Origin: Taiwanofungus camphoratus
Taxonomy: Eukaryota; Basidiomycota; Agaricomycetes; Polyporales; Taiwanofungaceae
DNA: 64,000 nucleotides
Direction: 5' to 3'
NCBI GenBank assembly: GCA_003999685.1
Contig: CP021225.1
Span: 682,001 to 746,000, forward strand
The notes below the pieces were generated by a model, which was given only the letters and a program-made list of their open reading frames with translations, ran no database searches and had not been told where the DNA came from. Numbering within the stretch: the first letter of the stretch is position 1; every line of letters starts with the position of its first letter. A program made the position numbers and the translations under genes. Of the stretch, positions 44,501-55,026 are shown piece by piece.

Positions 44501-47500
44501 CACAGATTCTGTACTTGATTTCTCGCATGAATTTGAAAATATTGTTGCCACGGAGACAAGAAAAGGCCGATACATTGGTCCATTCTCAAAGGATGCACTT
44601 GAGCAGCTTATTGGGCCTTTTCAGACATCACCGTTCTCTATCATTCCAAAGCCAGGAAAGCCAGGCAAGTATCGGATTGTTCAGAATTTTTCCTTTCCTC
44701 GTCGTCCATCCGTTCAATTTCCAAACCCCTCTATCAATTCCACCATTAATTCTGATGACTTTCCGAGCACATGGGGGACCTTCACCATCATTGCGCAACT
44801 TATTCGAGGACTACCCCCAGGTTCACAAGCAGCCACACGAGATGTGGCAGAAGCCTATCGCACCATTCCACTTCACTACTCACAGTGGCCAGGATCAGTG
44901 GTATGTACAGGAGACAACGAGTTTCGAGTGGACACTTGTGTATCCTTCGGGAGCACACCATCATCAGGAGTATATGGCTATGTTGCAGATGCCGAAAATG
45001 ATATTTTTAGATCACAAGGGATACTGCCGCTATCGAAATGGGTGGATGATCACCTCTTTGTTCGAATTCTTCGACAGGAGCTTCAGCAATACAACAGTCA
45101 TCGCAGCGACTTACATCAAAATCCAGCCACACGAGAACGCCATCATGATGGAGGACGCATCTGGTATGGCACAAAATCCTCAGCCAACAATGTCAGTAGG
45201 GAGTCTGATGAAGACTACACTTTCGCATGCAAAGACCTATCATCATCTTCACCACGAAGCCAGGATGAGGCCAAGTACACCTACAACTTCACTGACATTG
45301 ACGCCCTTTCAAGTGACCTTGGCATTCCATGGGAGCGCAGCAAGGACATTGCCTTCGCATTTACGGCAACATTCATTGGCCTGGTATGGAACCTTACGCA
45401 AGCGACAGTCAGTCTCGCAGCAACGAAGACGGCGAAATACCAACAAGCGATCCGTGATTGGCAACATCAAAGCAGGCATACCCTTCTCGAGGTACAAAGG
45501 CTCTACGGCAAGTTGTTACATGCCTGCCTGGTTGTTCCCAGAGGACGTGCGTATCTCACTGGACTGGAGACCATGCTCGGAATCTGCTCTGATCGCCCTT
45601 TCATGCCATACGCACCTGCCAAAGGTGTCACCGCAGATCTGGAATGGTGGGCTGCCATCCTCAGCCAGGCTGCTCCAGGACCCATACGGTCCATACCAGA
45701 CAGCAACATCGAGGTCGTCGATATCGGAGCATTCTCAGATGCCAGTTCAGGCATTGGCATTGGCGTCATCATCAATGGCTGGTGGCGAGCTTGGCGGCTT
45801 ATCCCAGGATGGCAAACATTGGATGGACGCAGAGATATTGGATGGGCAGAGGCAGTCGGATTTGAACTTGCAGTACGCACCCTCACCAGGACTCGCGGCT
45901 TTACGAGCCATTACAGGATATACGGGGACAACCAGGGCGTTGTTGATGGATGGCGAAACAGCCGAAGTCGCAGCAAAGCCATCAATGCCGTTTTCAAAAG
46001 AATTCATCAGTACCTCACCGAAGGCAACAATCCCGAGTGCATACACACAGCCTACATACCCAGCAAGCACAATCCAGCAGATGCCCCATCTCGGGGTGTC
46101 TACTCATCCAAGTCCCTCCTCCTCCCACCACTCGAGCTTCCATCAGAACTCGGACACTTTATTATCGATGCTGAAGAACCCTACACAGCTACAGAGCTAC
46201 GATGCCTCCGAGAGGGACGTTATCCAAAAGCGATCGCAAAGTCAATTGCGAACGCTGTCGCAGATACTCGTGCCCGTGAACAATTTGACACGGACGACTT
46301 CCGTGACAAGTGCATCTACAGCAGTCTCCAGGATGACGACCATTGATGGTACTCAGCGTTTCTCGGCTCCCCTTCCATCATCGACATCTGCATATAACAC
46401 ACCAAAACCATATCGAGTAGGGTTGACTCCCATACCATCAAACTTGCGTCCCCACTGCCTTGCACGAGATCGGCTACGACTCTGGCGACCATTGACATCG
46501 CGCACACCCAAAGATCAGCAAGGGAAGCCAATCACCATAACAGATGCTGACCTTGACCGGGTGCTAGCAGTCATTACAGTGTCATGGGCACAAGGCACTC
46601 GGGAGACGTATGGGGCAGGTCTTCTGGTATTTCACGTCTTCTGTGATACTCGCAACATTCCAGAGTCGCAGCGTTGCCCGGCTGGCAATGTTCTTATGTT
46701 AGCATTCATCGCAAGTTGTGCAGGAGCATATTCAGGCAAGTCGTTAGCCAACTATTTCTATGCAATCAAAGCATGGCATACCCTGCATGGCCAGCCTTGG
46801 GAGATGAACCATGCCGAAATGAATGCAGCGCTCGATGGCGCTACCAAACTTGCTCCACCCACCTCCAGAAGACCGAAGCGTCACCCCTTCACCATTGACT
46901 TCATCACCCAGCTTCGGTCAAAACTCGATATCACATTACCACTGGACGCAGCAGTTTTCGCATGCCTGACAACGATGTTCTTTAGCATGGCAAGACTAGG
47001 TGAATTCACACTAACAAATTCCAAAGCTTTCGACCACCAGACGCACGTCACACCCAGTGATATCTCGACCAGGCAAGACCGTCATGGCTTGGACGTCACA
47101 GTCTTCCATATCCCACGCACCAAAGTCGCCGCAGTGGAAGGGGAAGATGTCTATTGGGCCACCCAAATGGGACTTGCGGATCCCGCAGCAGCACTCGCAA
47201 ACCACCTCGCCGTCAACAAACCACCAAGGGATGGGCCGCTTTTCGCACGACGACATCGACAAGGCATGGAGCCACTTACACGATCGGTTTTTCTGAAACG
47301 GCTCAACATTGCAGCGAGCGCGCTTGGAGTCGAGTCGCTCAAAGGGCACGGCATACGGATTGGAGCTACGCTGGAGTATCTACTTCGGGGAGTACCATTT
47401 GATGTTGTCAAATCTCTCGGCCGCTGGAGCGGAGACAGTTTCACACTTTATCTCCGGCAGCATGCAGTGGTCATGGCACCATATCTGCAAGGCACCCCCA

Positions 47501-48707
47501 TCCTGGAACCCTTCACGCGGTACACCATGCCACCTGCTCGATAATAGACCGAGGTACGTTTTCCCGCTCCTAACACAGGGGTATCTAACCTTCGCTTCGA
47601 CGCGTCGCGAGACTCCTAATTCATGGGAATCACAGCTCACGTTAGTCTTTCTCCCTTTGCTAGGTTCGGGCTCTTGTTTCGGGTCAAAAAACCTCTGGTT
47701 TTTGCCCACATATGCTAATATCACTTATCGTTTGTATTGGCGGCTCTGCCGCAACCCATCCTTAATAACAAAGTATTATCCTACTCTCTTTCTCAAATCC
47801 ACGTACTGGACGTACATAGATCGGCTTCTAAGCGAGCGCGAGGCACGAGCGCGACCATAGAATATAGTCTACGTACGGATTAGGCAGTGCGACGCGCTCT
47901 CTCTTATCCAGCGTCGCACACTGCAAAAACACTGCTCGACGACACAGTTCTCAGTCGACAGTGTCGCTTTGAATTTCACCCACCCGCCTCTCCCTTTGGT
48001 CAGCAACTTGCATCTTCATCGGTTACATTCGGTTTCCTTTTCTCCGACTCGACGCATCTCTCCCGCGACCTACCTGGGGCTAGAGTTGCTGAGGCCCACC
48101 TGCCCTCACAGCTCACGTTAGTCTTTCTCCCTTTGCTAGGTTCGGGCTCTTGTTTCGGGTCAAAAAACCTCTGGTTTTTGCCCACATATGCTAATATCAC
48201 TTATCGTTTGTATTGGCGGCTCTGCCGCAACCCATCCTTAATAACAAAGTATTATCCTACTCTCTTTCTCAAATCCACGTACTGGACGTACATAGACACG
48301 CACAATAGTTTCTGGACATCCTTATCCTTCATAACCACATACTCCGTCCAGCCTTCTCACACCGTTGATCGACCATTCACGATTGGTATACAATGGTCGT
48401 ACTTACCTACTGTCCCGCTGACGAGATCACCTCGGGCGAATTTGCTGTCCTCACCGGCCTCAACCACAACGCCCAAGCCCATAGCCCTCATGACCGCCCC
48501 GATTTCCACGGGTGGTAAGTAACTCCTCCGATCATTCAACCATCCACGCATGGCAGGATCAAGCGATAGGTACTGGACCTGAATCAAGACTTGGCCCTTC
48601 CCTGGCTTGAGGTCGAACGCAACGACTTCGCGACGGAAAGTGGTGGGCGTGATGGACCCCTTCGGTCTCTCCGCTAGCACAATTCGAGTGTAGTGTGAGA
48701 CTGCCAT
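41553..48707 (-). CDS. NADP-dependent MDR-family reductase (alkenal/leukotriene B4 reductase-like), split by a retroelement in intron 2
   Basis: A zinc-independent medium-chain reductase of the type that reduces alkenal or enone double bonds with NADPH. Exon 1 (48707-48407) encodes the N-domain with YLSLDPAMRGW. Exon 2 (48355-48304) ends at QKLL, and exon 3 resumes at 42563 with LPRGAEPLDFLGALGTTG. The nucleotide-binding motif VVSGAAGATGSVVCQ lies in exon 5, and VFFDNVGGDILDFAL follows. All junctions checked keep frame. A last intron with donor GTACGT after NTGKL gives the ending LVVKVTSREKARL; the final ARL resembles a PTS1 peroxisomal signal. A 5.7 kb Ngaro-like element fills intron 2, six bases inside the donor; without it the intron would be about 47 bases. 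Coding exons are intact, but expression may be lost. Confidence 0.85.
42608..42765 (+). repeat. Split direct repeat A1 of the Ngaro-like element
   Basis: 158 bases at the 5' end, matching 47821-47978 without a difference I could see. It contains two potential hairpins: CAGTGCGACGC with GCGTCGCACACTG, and CGACACAG with CAGTGTCG. Confidence 0.92.
42821..43735 (+). CDS. Gag-like ORF1 of the Ngaro-like element
   Basis: A 304-residue frame with a true ATG at 42821, beginning 55 bases after repeat A1. It is charged, with a coiled-coil-like stretch rich in Glu, Ala and Lys near residues 55-110 and a more globular C-terminal half. Position suggests a Gag-like protein, as in other DIRS-order elements; no motif proves it. 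Confidence 0.6.
   Translation: MQRLLSDPSEAQCPDYASPRYAATRASCINANTTEAQAIQLLINIWHEANQVDRQQWQNQLDEQAAILENHIHLAEEAETHRREAAKIEEEATRKEELKKNKGKYIPIPDRDAPIITPVLPATYAVRKMEKGLYVEMYYYTNKGLDEAINVTGTIDDEAMVLQQNANGTTAWVPAAATRDAHGVIDDKDLVWEDFCQAVPRMILAMEQAGWLAERVLMVATFWGNLQIHPMRSSRDPLDQKTLLLYQAEQRKLWHMAIPSAQGAWNLSRISEEILEKTRARVYWEDRRQKDNQRDLYVHNIHMP
43736..44078 (+). repeat. Short tandem motif region between ORF1 and RT of the Ngaro-like element
   Basis: The stretch begins with a run of C residues near 43757 and then holds repeated (A/C)TGCCATC and ATGCCATC units around 43808-43890. A frame crossing it (see 43841-44371) makes its status as pure spacer uncertain. Confidence 0.5.
43841..44371 (+). CDS. Cys/His-rich frame of the Ngaro-like element
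   Basis: An open frame of 176 residues containing CAICLGRHQHRVMECC, followed by CFNWQRPEGC, then HLCSGCGQNTHGAQQC. These resemble zinc knuckles or zinc fingers that occur upstream of RT in DIRS-order elements. It overlaps the RT frame at its end. Independent translation is not established; it may be part of the Gag or RT product. Confidence 0.5.
   Translation: MPSAIIRHQSMCHHVPSQSRAEQRSMQNPNMVISLPRHLSHAQSSSNIGRVPSDSHQHANVRTAAQPYPSRKQNFQAGTSGRVLSACAICLGRHQHRVMECCDTSIWDKTHSSLAQRINKVLSLRDGRALCFNWQRPEGCTSRNHDERHLCSGCGQNTHGAQQCPRAEKASTYHTV
44079..46346 (+). CDS. Reverse transcriptase and RNase H of the Ngaro-like element
   Basis: A frame of about 755 residues. The listed start codon is GTG, so the exact start is not known. 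RT hallmarks include FSIIPKPGKPGKYRIVQNFS, REVAEAYR-type sequence (ATRDVAEAYRTIPLH), SFGSTPSSGVYG and KWVDDHLF around 45040-45060. VDDH replaces YxDD, which is typical of DIRS and Ngaro elements. The RNase H part has VDIGAFSDASSGIGIG and YGDNQGVVDGW. Its end overlaps the tyrosine recombinase start by 14 bases, and a second frame is open across nearly all of it. Confidence 0.85.
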   Translation: MDVSSLLVPSVLDVINTVSWNAATQAYGTKHTHLWRSESTKFSRCETAEPYASIGNAPKDAQAGTTTNVIYAQGVDRTLTELSSVLEQRKHQPITPYKRDHWKIYLQSAGLLPKYDLLLAGLRNGFIINIPDISHTQTPSNTDSVLDFSHEFENIVATETRKGRYIGPFSKDALEQLIGPFQTSPFSIIPKPGKPGKYRIVQNFSFPRRPSVQFPNPSINSTINSDDFPSTWGTFTIIAQLIRGLPPGSQAATRDVAEAYRTIPLHYSQWPGSVVCTGDNEFRVDTCVSFGSTPSSGVYGYVADAENDIFRSQGILPLSKWVDDHLFVRILRQELQQYNSHRSDLHQNPATRERHHDGGRIWYGTKSSANNVSRESDEDYTFACKDLSSSSPRSQDEAKYTYNFTDIDALSSDLGIPWERSKDIAFAFTATFIGLVWNLTQATVSLAATKTAKYQQAIRDWQHQSRHTLLEVQRLYGKLLHACLVVPRGRAYLTGLETMLGICSDRPFMPYAPAKGVTADLEWWAAILSQAAPGPIRSIPDSNIEVVDIGAFSDASSGIGIGVIINGWWRAWRLIPGWQTLDGRRDIGWAEAVGFELAVRTLTRTRGFTSHYRIYGDNQGVVDGWRNSRSRSKAINAVFKRIHQYLTEGNNPECIHTAYIPSKHNPADAPSRGVYSSKSLLLPPLELPSELGHFIIDAEEPYTATELRCLREGRYPKAIAKSIANAVADTRAREQFDTDDFRDKCIYSSLQDDDH
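46333..47544 (+). CDS. Tyrosine recombinase of the Ngaro-like element
   Basis: About 403 residues from the ATG at 46333. This is a phage-integrase-type tyrosine recombinase that would integrate the circular cDNA. The expected catalytic set is visible: an Arg in MARLGEF, HxxR in GHGIRIG (about 47345-47358), a conserved Trp in GRWSGDSF and the nucleophile Tyr in LYLRQHA. The frame stays open far upstream, to about 44098, under the RT frame. Long overlaps between RT and recombinase frames are known in the DIRS order, so a longer product cannot be excluded. Confidence 0.85.
   Translation: MTTIDGTQRFSAPLPSSTSAYNTPKPYRVGLTPIPSNLRPHCLARDRLRLWRPLTSRTPKDQQGKPITITDADLDRVLAVITVSWAQGTRETYGAGLLVFHVFCDTRNIPESQRCPAGNVLMLAFIASCAGAYSGKSLANYFYAIKAWHTLHGQPWEMNHAEMNAALDGATKLAPPTSRRPKRHPFTIDFITQLRSKLDITLPLDAAVFACLTTMFFSMARLGEFTLTNSKAFDHQTHVTPSDISTRQDRHGLDVTVFHIPRTKVAAVEGEDVYWATQMGLADPAAALANHLAVNKPPRDGPLFARRHRQGMEPLTRSVFLKRLNIAASALGVESLKGHGIRIGATLEYLLRGVPFDVVKSLGRWSGDSFTLYLRQHAVVMAPYLQGTPILEPFTRYTMPPAR
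47630..47820 (+). repeat. Split direct repeat B1 of the Ngaro-like element
   Basis: 191 bases starting TCACAGCTCACG and ending ACGTACATAGA, matching 48106-48296. It is followed directly by repeat A2. Confidence 0.92.
47821..47978 (+). repeat. Split direct repeat A2 of the Ngaro-like element
   Basis: 158 bases matching the 5' repeat 42608-42765. The B1-A2 junction represents the joined circle junction from which new copies are integrated in the Ngaro model. Confidence 0.92.
48106..48296 (+). repeat. Split direct repeat B2 of the Ngaro-like element
   Basis: 191 bases at the 3' end of the element, matching B1. The host intron donor GTGCGT (read on the minus strand) lies immediately to the right. 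Confidence 0.92.
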
Positions 48708-49297
48708 AGGTACAATAAATGAGTGATATGGGTCGAACAGGATGAGACTGTCGTCGTGTCCAAGACGATGAGCCCTATCTCATTGAATAAAGTACATCAA
48801 ACCTTGACGGCGCTTGAGGACTACCGAAAGCGAAGCTCGATCTAGTGAAATGAGAAGTGCCCCCATACGCTCAAAAACCAAGCGGCAACTAGACTAGGGA
48901 CTACATTGTCTTGGGCCATGGTCATAGTCCTTGCACGACTGAGTAATTACTGTAAAATACAGGTCTTGCCCATAAGATGTCTGCAGAGCCACATGGAAAT
49001 AAGGACACGAGAATAAAGATAGTCATTGTCTAGTCGCAGTATATATATATGACAAGGATACATCCAGCTCGACAGACAAGGACGCGACAGACCCGCTCGC
49101 ACCGTACCGACTTTGGATATTCCGCCAACCTGAACCAGCACTGGCAGCTACCTATAACAATGACATACAAACGACCTAAGATCCCACATCTCAAGGACCA
49201 GCGTTAGAACCAAGAAAGCCAGCGCCAAAGGAGAATATACAAGGCGTGTCCCACAAGTGAGAGATAAGAATAGGGGTATATGTTCTGATGTGACGGT
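48708..49297. other. Intergenic region upstream of the MDR reductase
   Basis: There is no gene. A TATATATATA stretch lies at about 49039-49050, roughly 330 bases before the reductase ATG and facing either strand. The rest shows nothing distinctive. Confidence 0.5.
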
Positions 49298-50191
49298 TCA
49301 CAAAGAGATGGCAAGGGCTGCAAGGGCGCTGATGATCATGATGGGGGTGCTGAGCTGGTGCATGGTAAACCCGGCGCTGGTAGGGTTGTCACCAGCGTTC
49401 GCCGCACCAACAGGAACGGCACCAGCAGACGAAGATGGCTCCGCACTTGGGGTGTCGTCCGCAACCGGCGAGGACGGCCCAGGGCCAACAAACAAGCTAC
49501 GCCACATAGAATCAACCAACGTACTGAAATTTGTGCACGTGATACTCACGTAGTTGCAGCCGTAGGAATAGCAAAAGCAGAGGAAGAGATGCTCAGACTG
49601 CTGGGGGTCGAGCTCGCAAAGGATGACGACGCGGATGCAGAGAACGATGCAGAAGTGTTGTTCAAGCAAGACGTGTCATTGCCTGGTTGGACAGTCATCT
49701 AATATAGAGATCACCAGACGGATAAGAGTAAGGTAAAGATGAGCCGAATAATACATACCGAACCACTCCATGCTTCGTCACCGACCGCGTCCTGCAAAGA
49801 AAACGTCACGACCTGGCCAGCAGCGATGTTCACCGTCCACGTGGCGGAAGTCGAGTTGAAGTCACCGAGGTCGGCACTATAATATGAGAAGTTATCAGAG
49901 GTTGAACTACATACATGCAAGCAGGATAGCACTGACATTTCATCACCACAAACATCATCACTGGGTACAACTATGAGGTTGTACGGGGCAGCGTTAGTGT
50001 CATCCCAAGTCACAGTAGCAGTCTGGCACTAAGGGGGCATATAAATGATATTTTCAGTGAGACTAGAGCAAACCAGTTTCGAGTATCACAAATACCTGGA
50101 ATAACTGAGGGGTATCGATGGTAAAATCTGCGCGAGCTCCCTGGATGGCGACGGTCGATAAGAGAACGACAGAAACGAGTGTGGTGAACAT
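49298..50191 (-). CDS. GPI-anchored Ser/Thr-rich wall protein with Kre9/Knh1-like N-terminal domain
   Basis: A small secreted cell-surface protein in five exons, about 230 residues. Exon 1 (50191-50096) encodes a signal peptide (MFTTLVSVVLLSTVAIQGARA) and the start of the domain. Exon 2 begins at 50028 with CQTATVTWDDT, then GDFNSTSATWTVNIAAGQVV and FSLQDAVGDEAWSGS, which matches the Kre9/Knh1-like domain linked to beta-1,6-glucan wall assembly in yeast. A Ser/Ala-rich stretch follows. The C terminus ends in a hydrophobic tail (STPIMIISALAALAISL), typical of a GPI-attachment signal. The last intron, within GTGAGTATC to GCGTAG near 49555-49500, is placed by frame only. Many basidiomycetes have paralogues of this kind. 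Confidence 0.8.
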
Positions 50192-50651
50192 TGTAGCAAT
50201 GTACAGGGGCGGTAAGGAGAGGAGCAGGGAGCTCAGAGAATTTAGAGGAAAAAGGAGGACGTTCGGTTGATTGGCAAGGAAATGGCAAGGCTGGCGAAGC
50301 GGTTACAAGGCCAGTGTGCAAATACACCCAAATATTTAAGCGCCGTATGCTCACATGACAACCGTGACATGAAGCAAACTCCGATGTCGACTCTTGGCTA
50401 CCAACTGCAACGCCCGTCTAGCTTCCGAAGGACCCGAACAGTTTGCGGCACATTGTTGCGCGAATAGCATTCATTCATGAAATTCCTCCAGAAATACCCA
50501 TACTATCCAGTAAATACAGCATAATATGCATCAGAGTCTTGCTTTCCCTTTGAAACTCGCCAGCATTGTTCTTTTCGTGATCCTGGGAAGACAAACAAAA
50601 GTTAACGCTGATCACTCGCCTCATGTCAGTTTATACGGCACAGTAATTCAC
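50192..50651. other. Intergenic region between wall protein and citrate synthase genes
   Basis: This should hold the promoter of the wall protein gene. An AT-rich TTAAATATTT stretch (minus strand, near 50330) lies about 140 bases upstream of its ATG. No other gene is seen. Confidence 0.5.
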
Positions 50652-53083
50652 TTACCCTCCATGCTCGACTGCGGAAGGCGTTTGTCGAAGGCCCTCAACA
50701 GTAGCGCGCTGCTCAACGGGCACGTAGTCCCGCTTCCCCGGACCCACGTAAACCTACAGCACCCAAAATGAGAGAATACGGAACAGGGACCGAGAAATTT
50801 TCTAAGGTACACACCTGCCTGGGACGCCAGATTTTCACGCCGCCCTCTTGCAGCATCATTTGCCGCCAGTGAGCCAGCCAGCCAACAACTCGTGGTACCA
50901 CGAAGAGCACTGGGAAAAAATCCATTGGGAATCCTATTTAGAACCCCCGGTTAGTACGTACAGACTGACGGACCAAACCCTGGATGGCCATTTTACCCAT
51001 TGCACGGTAAATGAGACCGCTGGCAGCAGCGTAGTCAGCCATGGCAATATCCTATAACGTGCAGTCTCATTACCTCCTGCGAATACATAGGAGTCATGAG
51101 TAACTTGACATCATTTCACGCAAGAATAAGCGCACCAAAAGTCGACGTTGGGAGCAAGCTTCCGCTTGATGAAGTACTCGTCTTTCATTGCTGCATCATG
51201 CAGCGCCATCGCCGTTTCAAGGAGCTCATCCTTTCCCGTCCTAGATAATGGTAAACGGGGTTTATGAAAACCATATGGCAGTAGACTTACACTTTAAATA
51301 CCTCATCTGCCGTCTTGCGCACGATAAAAGAGCGAGGGTCGGACTGTGTGCGGAGAAATATCGTCGAAACGTGGATTAAAATGAATGAAAACCGAAACAT
51401 ACGGTCTTGTACACGCTAAACATTACCAATATGAGTGCATTGAGCATGCCTTATGACTGTGGCGGACGCTCACCGATGGCCAAACCCTGAAAGAGTCTTT
51501 TCACGCCTCTTGACAGCTTCGATGAAGGCAGGCACGTTCTCCGGTCTTTCAGAAATAAGTTAATCGAATCTTTACGGAGAGGAAAGCCAGCCTTACCGTC
51601 CGACTGAGATTAGCATACGAATGACCGCCTCATTGGCACCACCTATTACTCGTATGTAATAAAATCCTGGCAAAGGAATGAGACAATATACCATGTAATG
51701 GGCCACTAAAGATGACACCAGTAAGGATCGAGAATTATAATTTGCCAGAGTCGATACTTACTACAGTGATGCGCAGCCAGCACTATAAGTCATGCAATAA
51801 GCACTTCATTGTGTAAGCAAGCCATGGCACGCACGCAATGGCAGAATAAGGGTCTACAAGCGAGCTCCCAGTCTGCAGTACCGTGGTACATGACGCGTTG
51901 AGCTCATGATCTGCGTGGAGGAGGAAGAGAACATCGAGCGCTTTCTCGAGAACCGGGTTCGGCACGTAATTCTCTTCACCAAGATGGTCCATCTGGTACA
52001 AAAACCTTGCATGAGGCATATTGGTCGTCATCGGTCTGTACTCAAGATATCATAAAGGCAGCACTTACGAGCCGGTGTAGCTGAGGCCCGTTGGAGGCGT
52101 GACGAAGTCTCGGCCTTGCCGGACACGATATGCCATACTTTATGACGCGTGTTTACATCAAAATCCCGCTCGCAGCACATTTAGCACTGGATCACTTACG
52201 CAGCCAGAGTTGTAGCTTTGCCTATGATCCTGTATATCTGCCGATCCATGATGGCAAGGGAAGCTTTGTCGCCATTCGTGTACAGTCGCTGACCTGGGGC
52301 GCATGGCGCACGTTAGGAAGATAAACAGCTTAAAGTTGGGAATGCAGATCATACTCTGGAGGGATGGATTTGCCTCGCTGTAATATGACCCCAGCATTGC
52401 GAACGCACTCGTGAGCATACTCATCGGGTGCGCATCATACCTGTAAGAGGGACTGTCAGACTGCATCAAGTCTTATTTAACTCATCGTTTCACCTGAAAG
52501 ACTGGAAGAAGCCTTTAGTGTCTGAATGCATGACACCATGCCGCAAGACCTCGCTCTCGAAAAACCTGTATTGCTCTTGGGTTGGGAGTGAACCATAAAT
52601 GAGGAGATAGGCGGTCTCGAGATGAGAGGAATGCAAAGCAAGCTGCTCGATGGGATAGCCTCTGCTCGCGCATTTCTTTCAATAAGTCTGCATGACAGTA
52701 CTTCAAAGTACGTGCCTGTAGCGCAGTACTATGGGTTATATTAGTATAAAAAATGTGGGCTACTGGAAAAGTCGCTGACCTCCAGCTTCACCATCAATGT
52801 AAGTGATCTCACTCTGGATGACGGCCGTGTTCAGAAAGCCCTTGTCTTGCACGCGCAGCCCCTTCTCAGTCTCGTTCTCTTCCCGCTCTCCAGGCTTCCT
52901 AGGTGCGGTCATGGACTTGAACGCAGTCGCCGAGACTGCATTGTCGACGACGCTATAGACACACGCTCAGACCCGTCCTTTCCACTCACTGGACTGAGTG
53001 ACTCACGGAATGGTGTACGTCTTCCCTGTCCGATTGTCGCGTACGGTCAGGCTCTGGGTCTTTGTCTCTGCTGGCCGGCCCAT
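50652..53083 (-). CDS. Citrate synthase, intron-rich, no visible mitochondrial presequence
   Basis: This enzyme condenses oxaloacetate and acetyl-CoA to citrate. Pieces in order from the ATG at 53083 are [65 protein letters not shown] joined to [18 protein letters not shown] joined to VYKTSDPRSF, and [16 protein letters not shown] with [16 protein letters not shown] at the end. The catalytic His residues (in LHG and FGHR) and the Asp of DPR are therefore present. More than ten short introns interrupt it. The N terminus starts with [16 protein letters not shown] and lacks an arginine-rich presequence, so a cytosolic or peroxisomal form is likely. No clear PTS1 was seen. A GTAAGT at the end leaves the last codons uncertain. 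Confidence 0.85.
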
Positions 53084-53449
53084 GATGTCGTAATGTGAAG
53101 GCAGAGTCTTCTACCTAAACTACCCAGACTCCTATTTATCGTACGTGTAAGTGCGAAACACCAAGAACGATAAAAGGGGAATGATCATTGGCATTTTCAC
53201 ATGACACTACATAGCGCCACATGCGAATCAAAATTTCAGTACGCGCTTGTTCACGTGCAGTGCCAGTAGCAGGAGTGCTCAGTGATCATTATCGCTCACT
53301 GCATAGCAGCGACGCTGCAGCACTATCTGTTAGAGCATAGATCACGCAGATCTACAGCCGATAAAAAGTGCGCTTATTCTGGAGTGGGTGAAACCTCAAA
53401 ATTATGGCAGAAAGGATATCATAGAAGCAGAACAGTATCGATGCACATA
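53084..53449. other. Intergenic region, citrate synthase promoter
   Basis: The region separates the citrate synthase start from the Rpt2 stop. A TATA-like CGATAAATAGG (minus strand) lies about 50 bases upstream of the citrate synthase ATG. Nothing else is recognised. Confidence 0.5.

Positions 53450-55026
<1,577 letters not shown>

Larger units (their letters stand above)
42605..48297 (+). mobile_element. Ngaro-like tyrosine-recombinase (DIRS-order) retrotransposon, looks nearly whole
   Basis: A retroelement of about 5.69 kb with split direct repeats in the order A1, coding region, B1, A2, B2, the hallmark of Ngaro-type elements. It encodes a Gag-like protein, a Cys/His-rich frame, a reverse transcriptase with RNase H and a tyrosine recombinase. 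It lacks LTRs and an integrase of the DDE type. No target duplication is seen, as expected for tyrosine-recombinase integration; GTCT-like bases are shared at the junction. Both repeat pairs look identical by eye, so it is recent. Its orientation is opposite to the host gene. Confidence 0.9.

Noticed and set aside
49257-49702. Plus-strand frames over the wall-protein gene
   Set aside because: They are antisense to a gene with a clear signal peptide, Kre9-like domain and GPI tail, and they carry no motif of their own.
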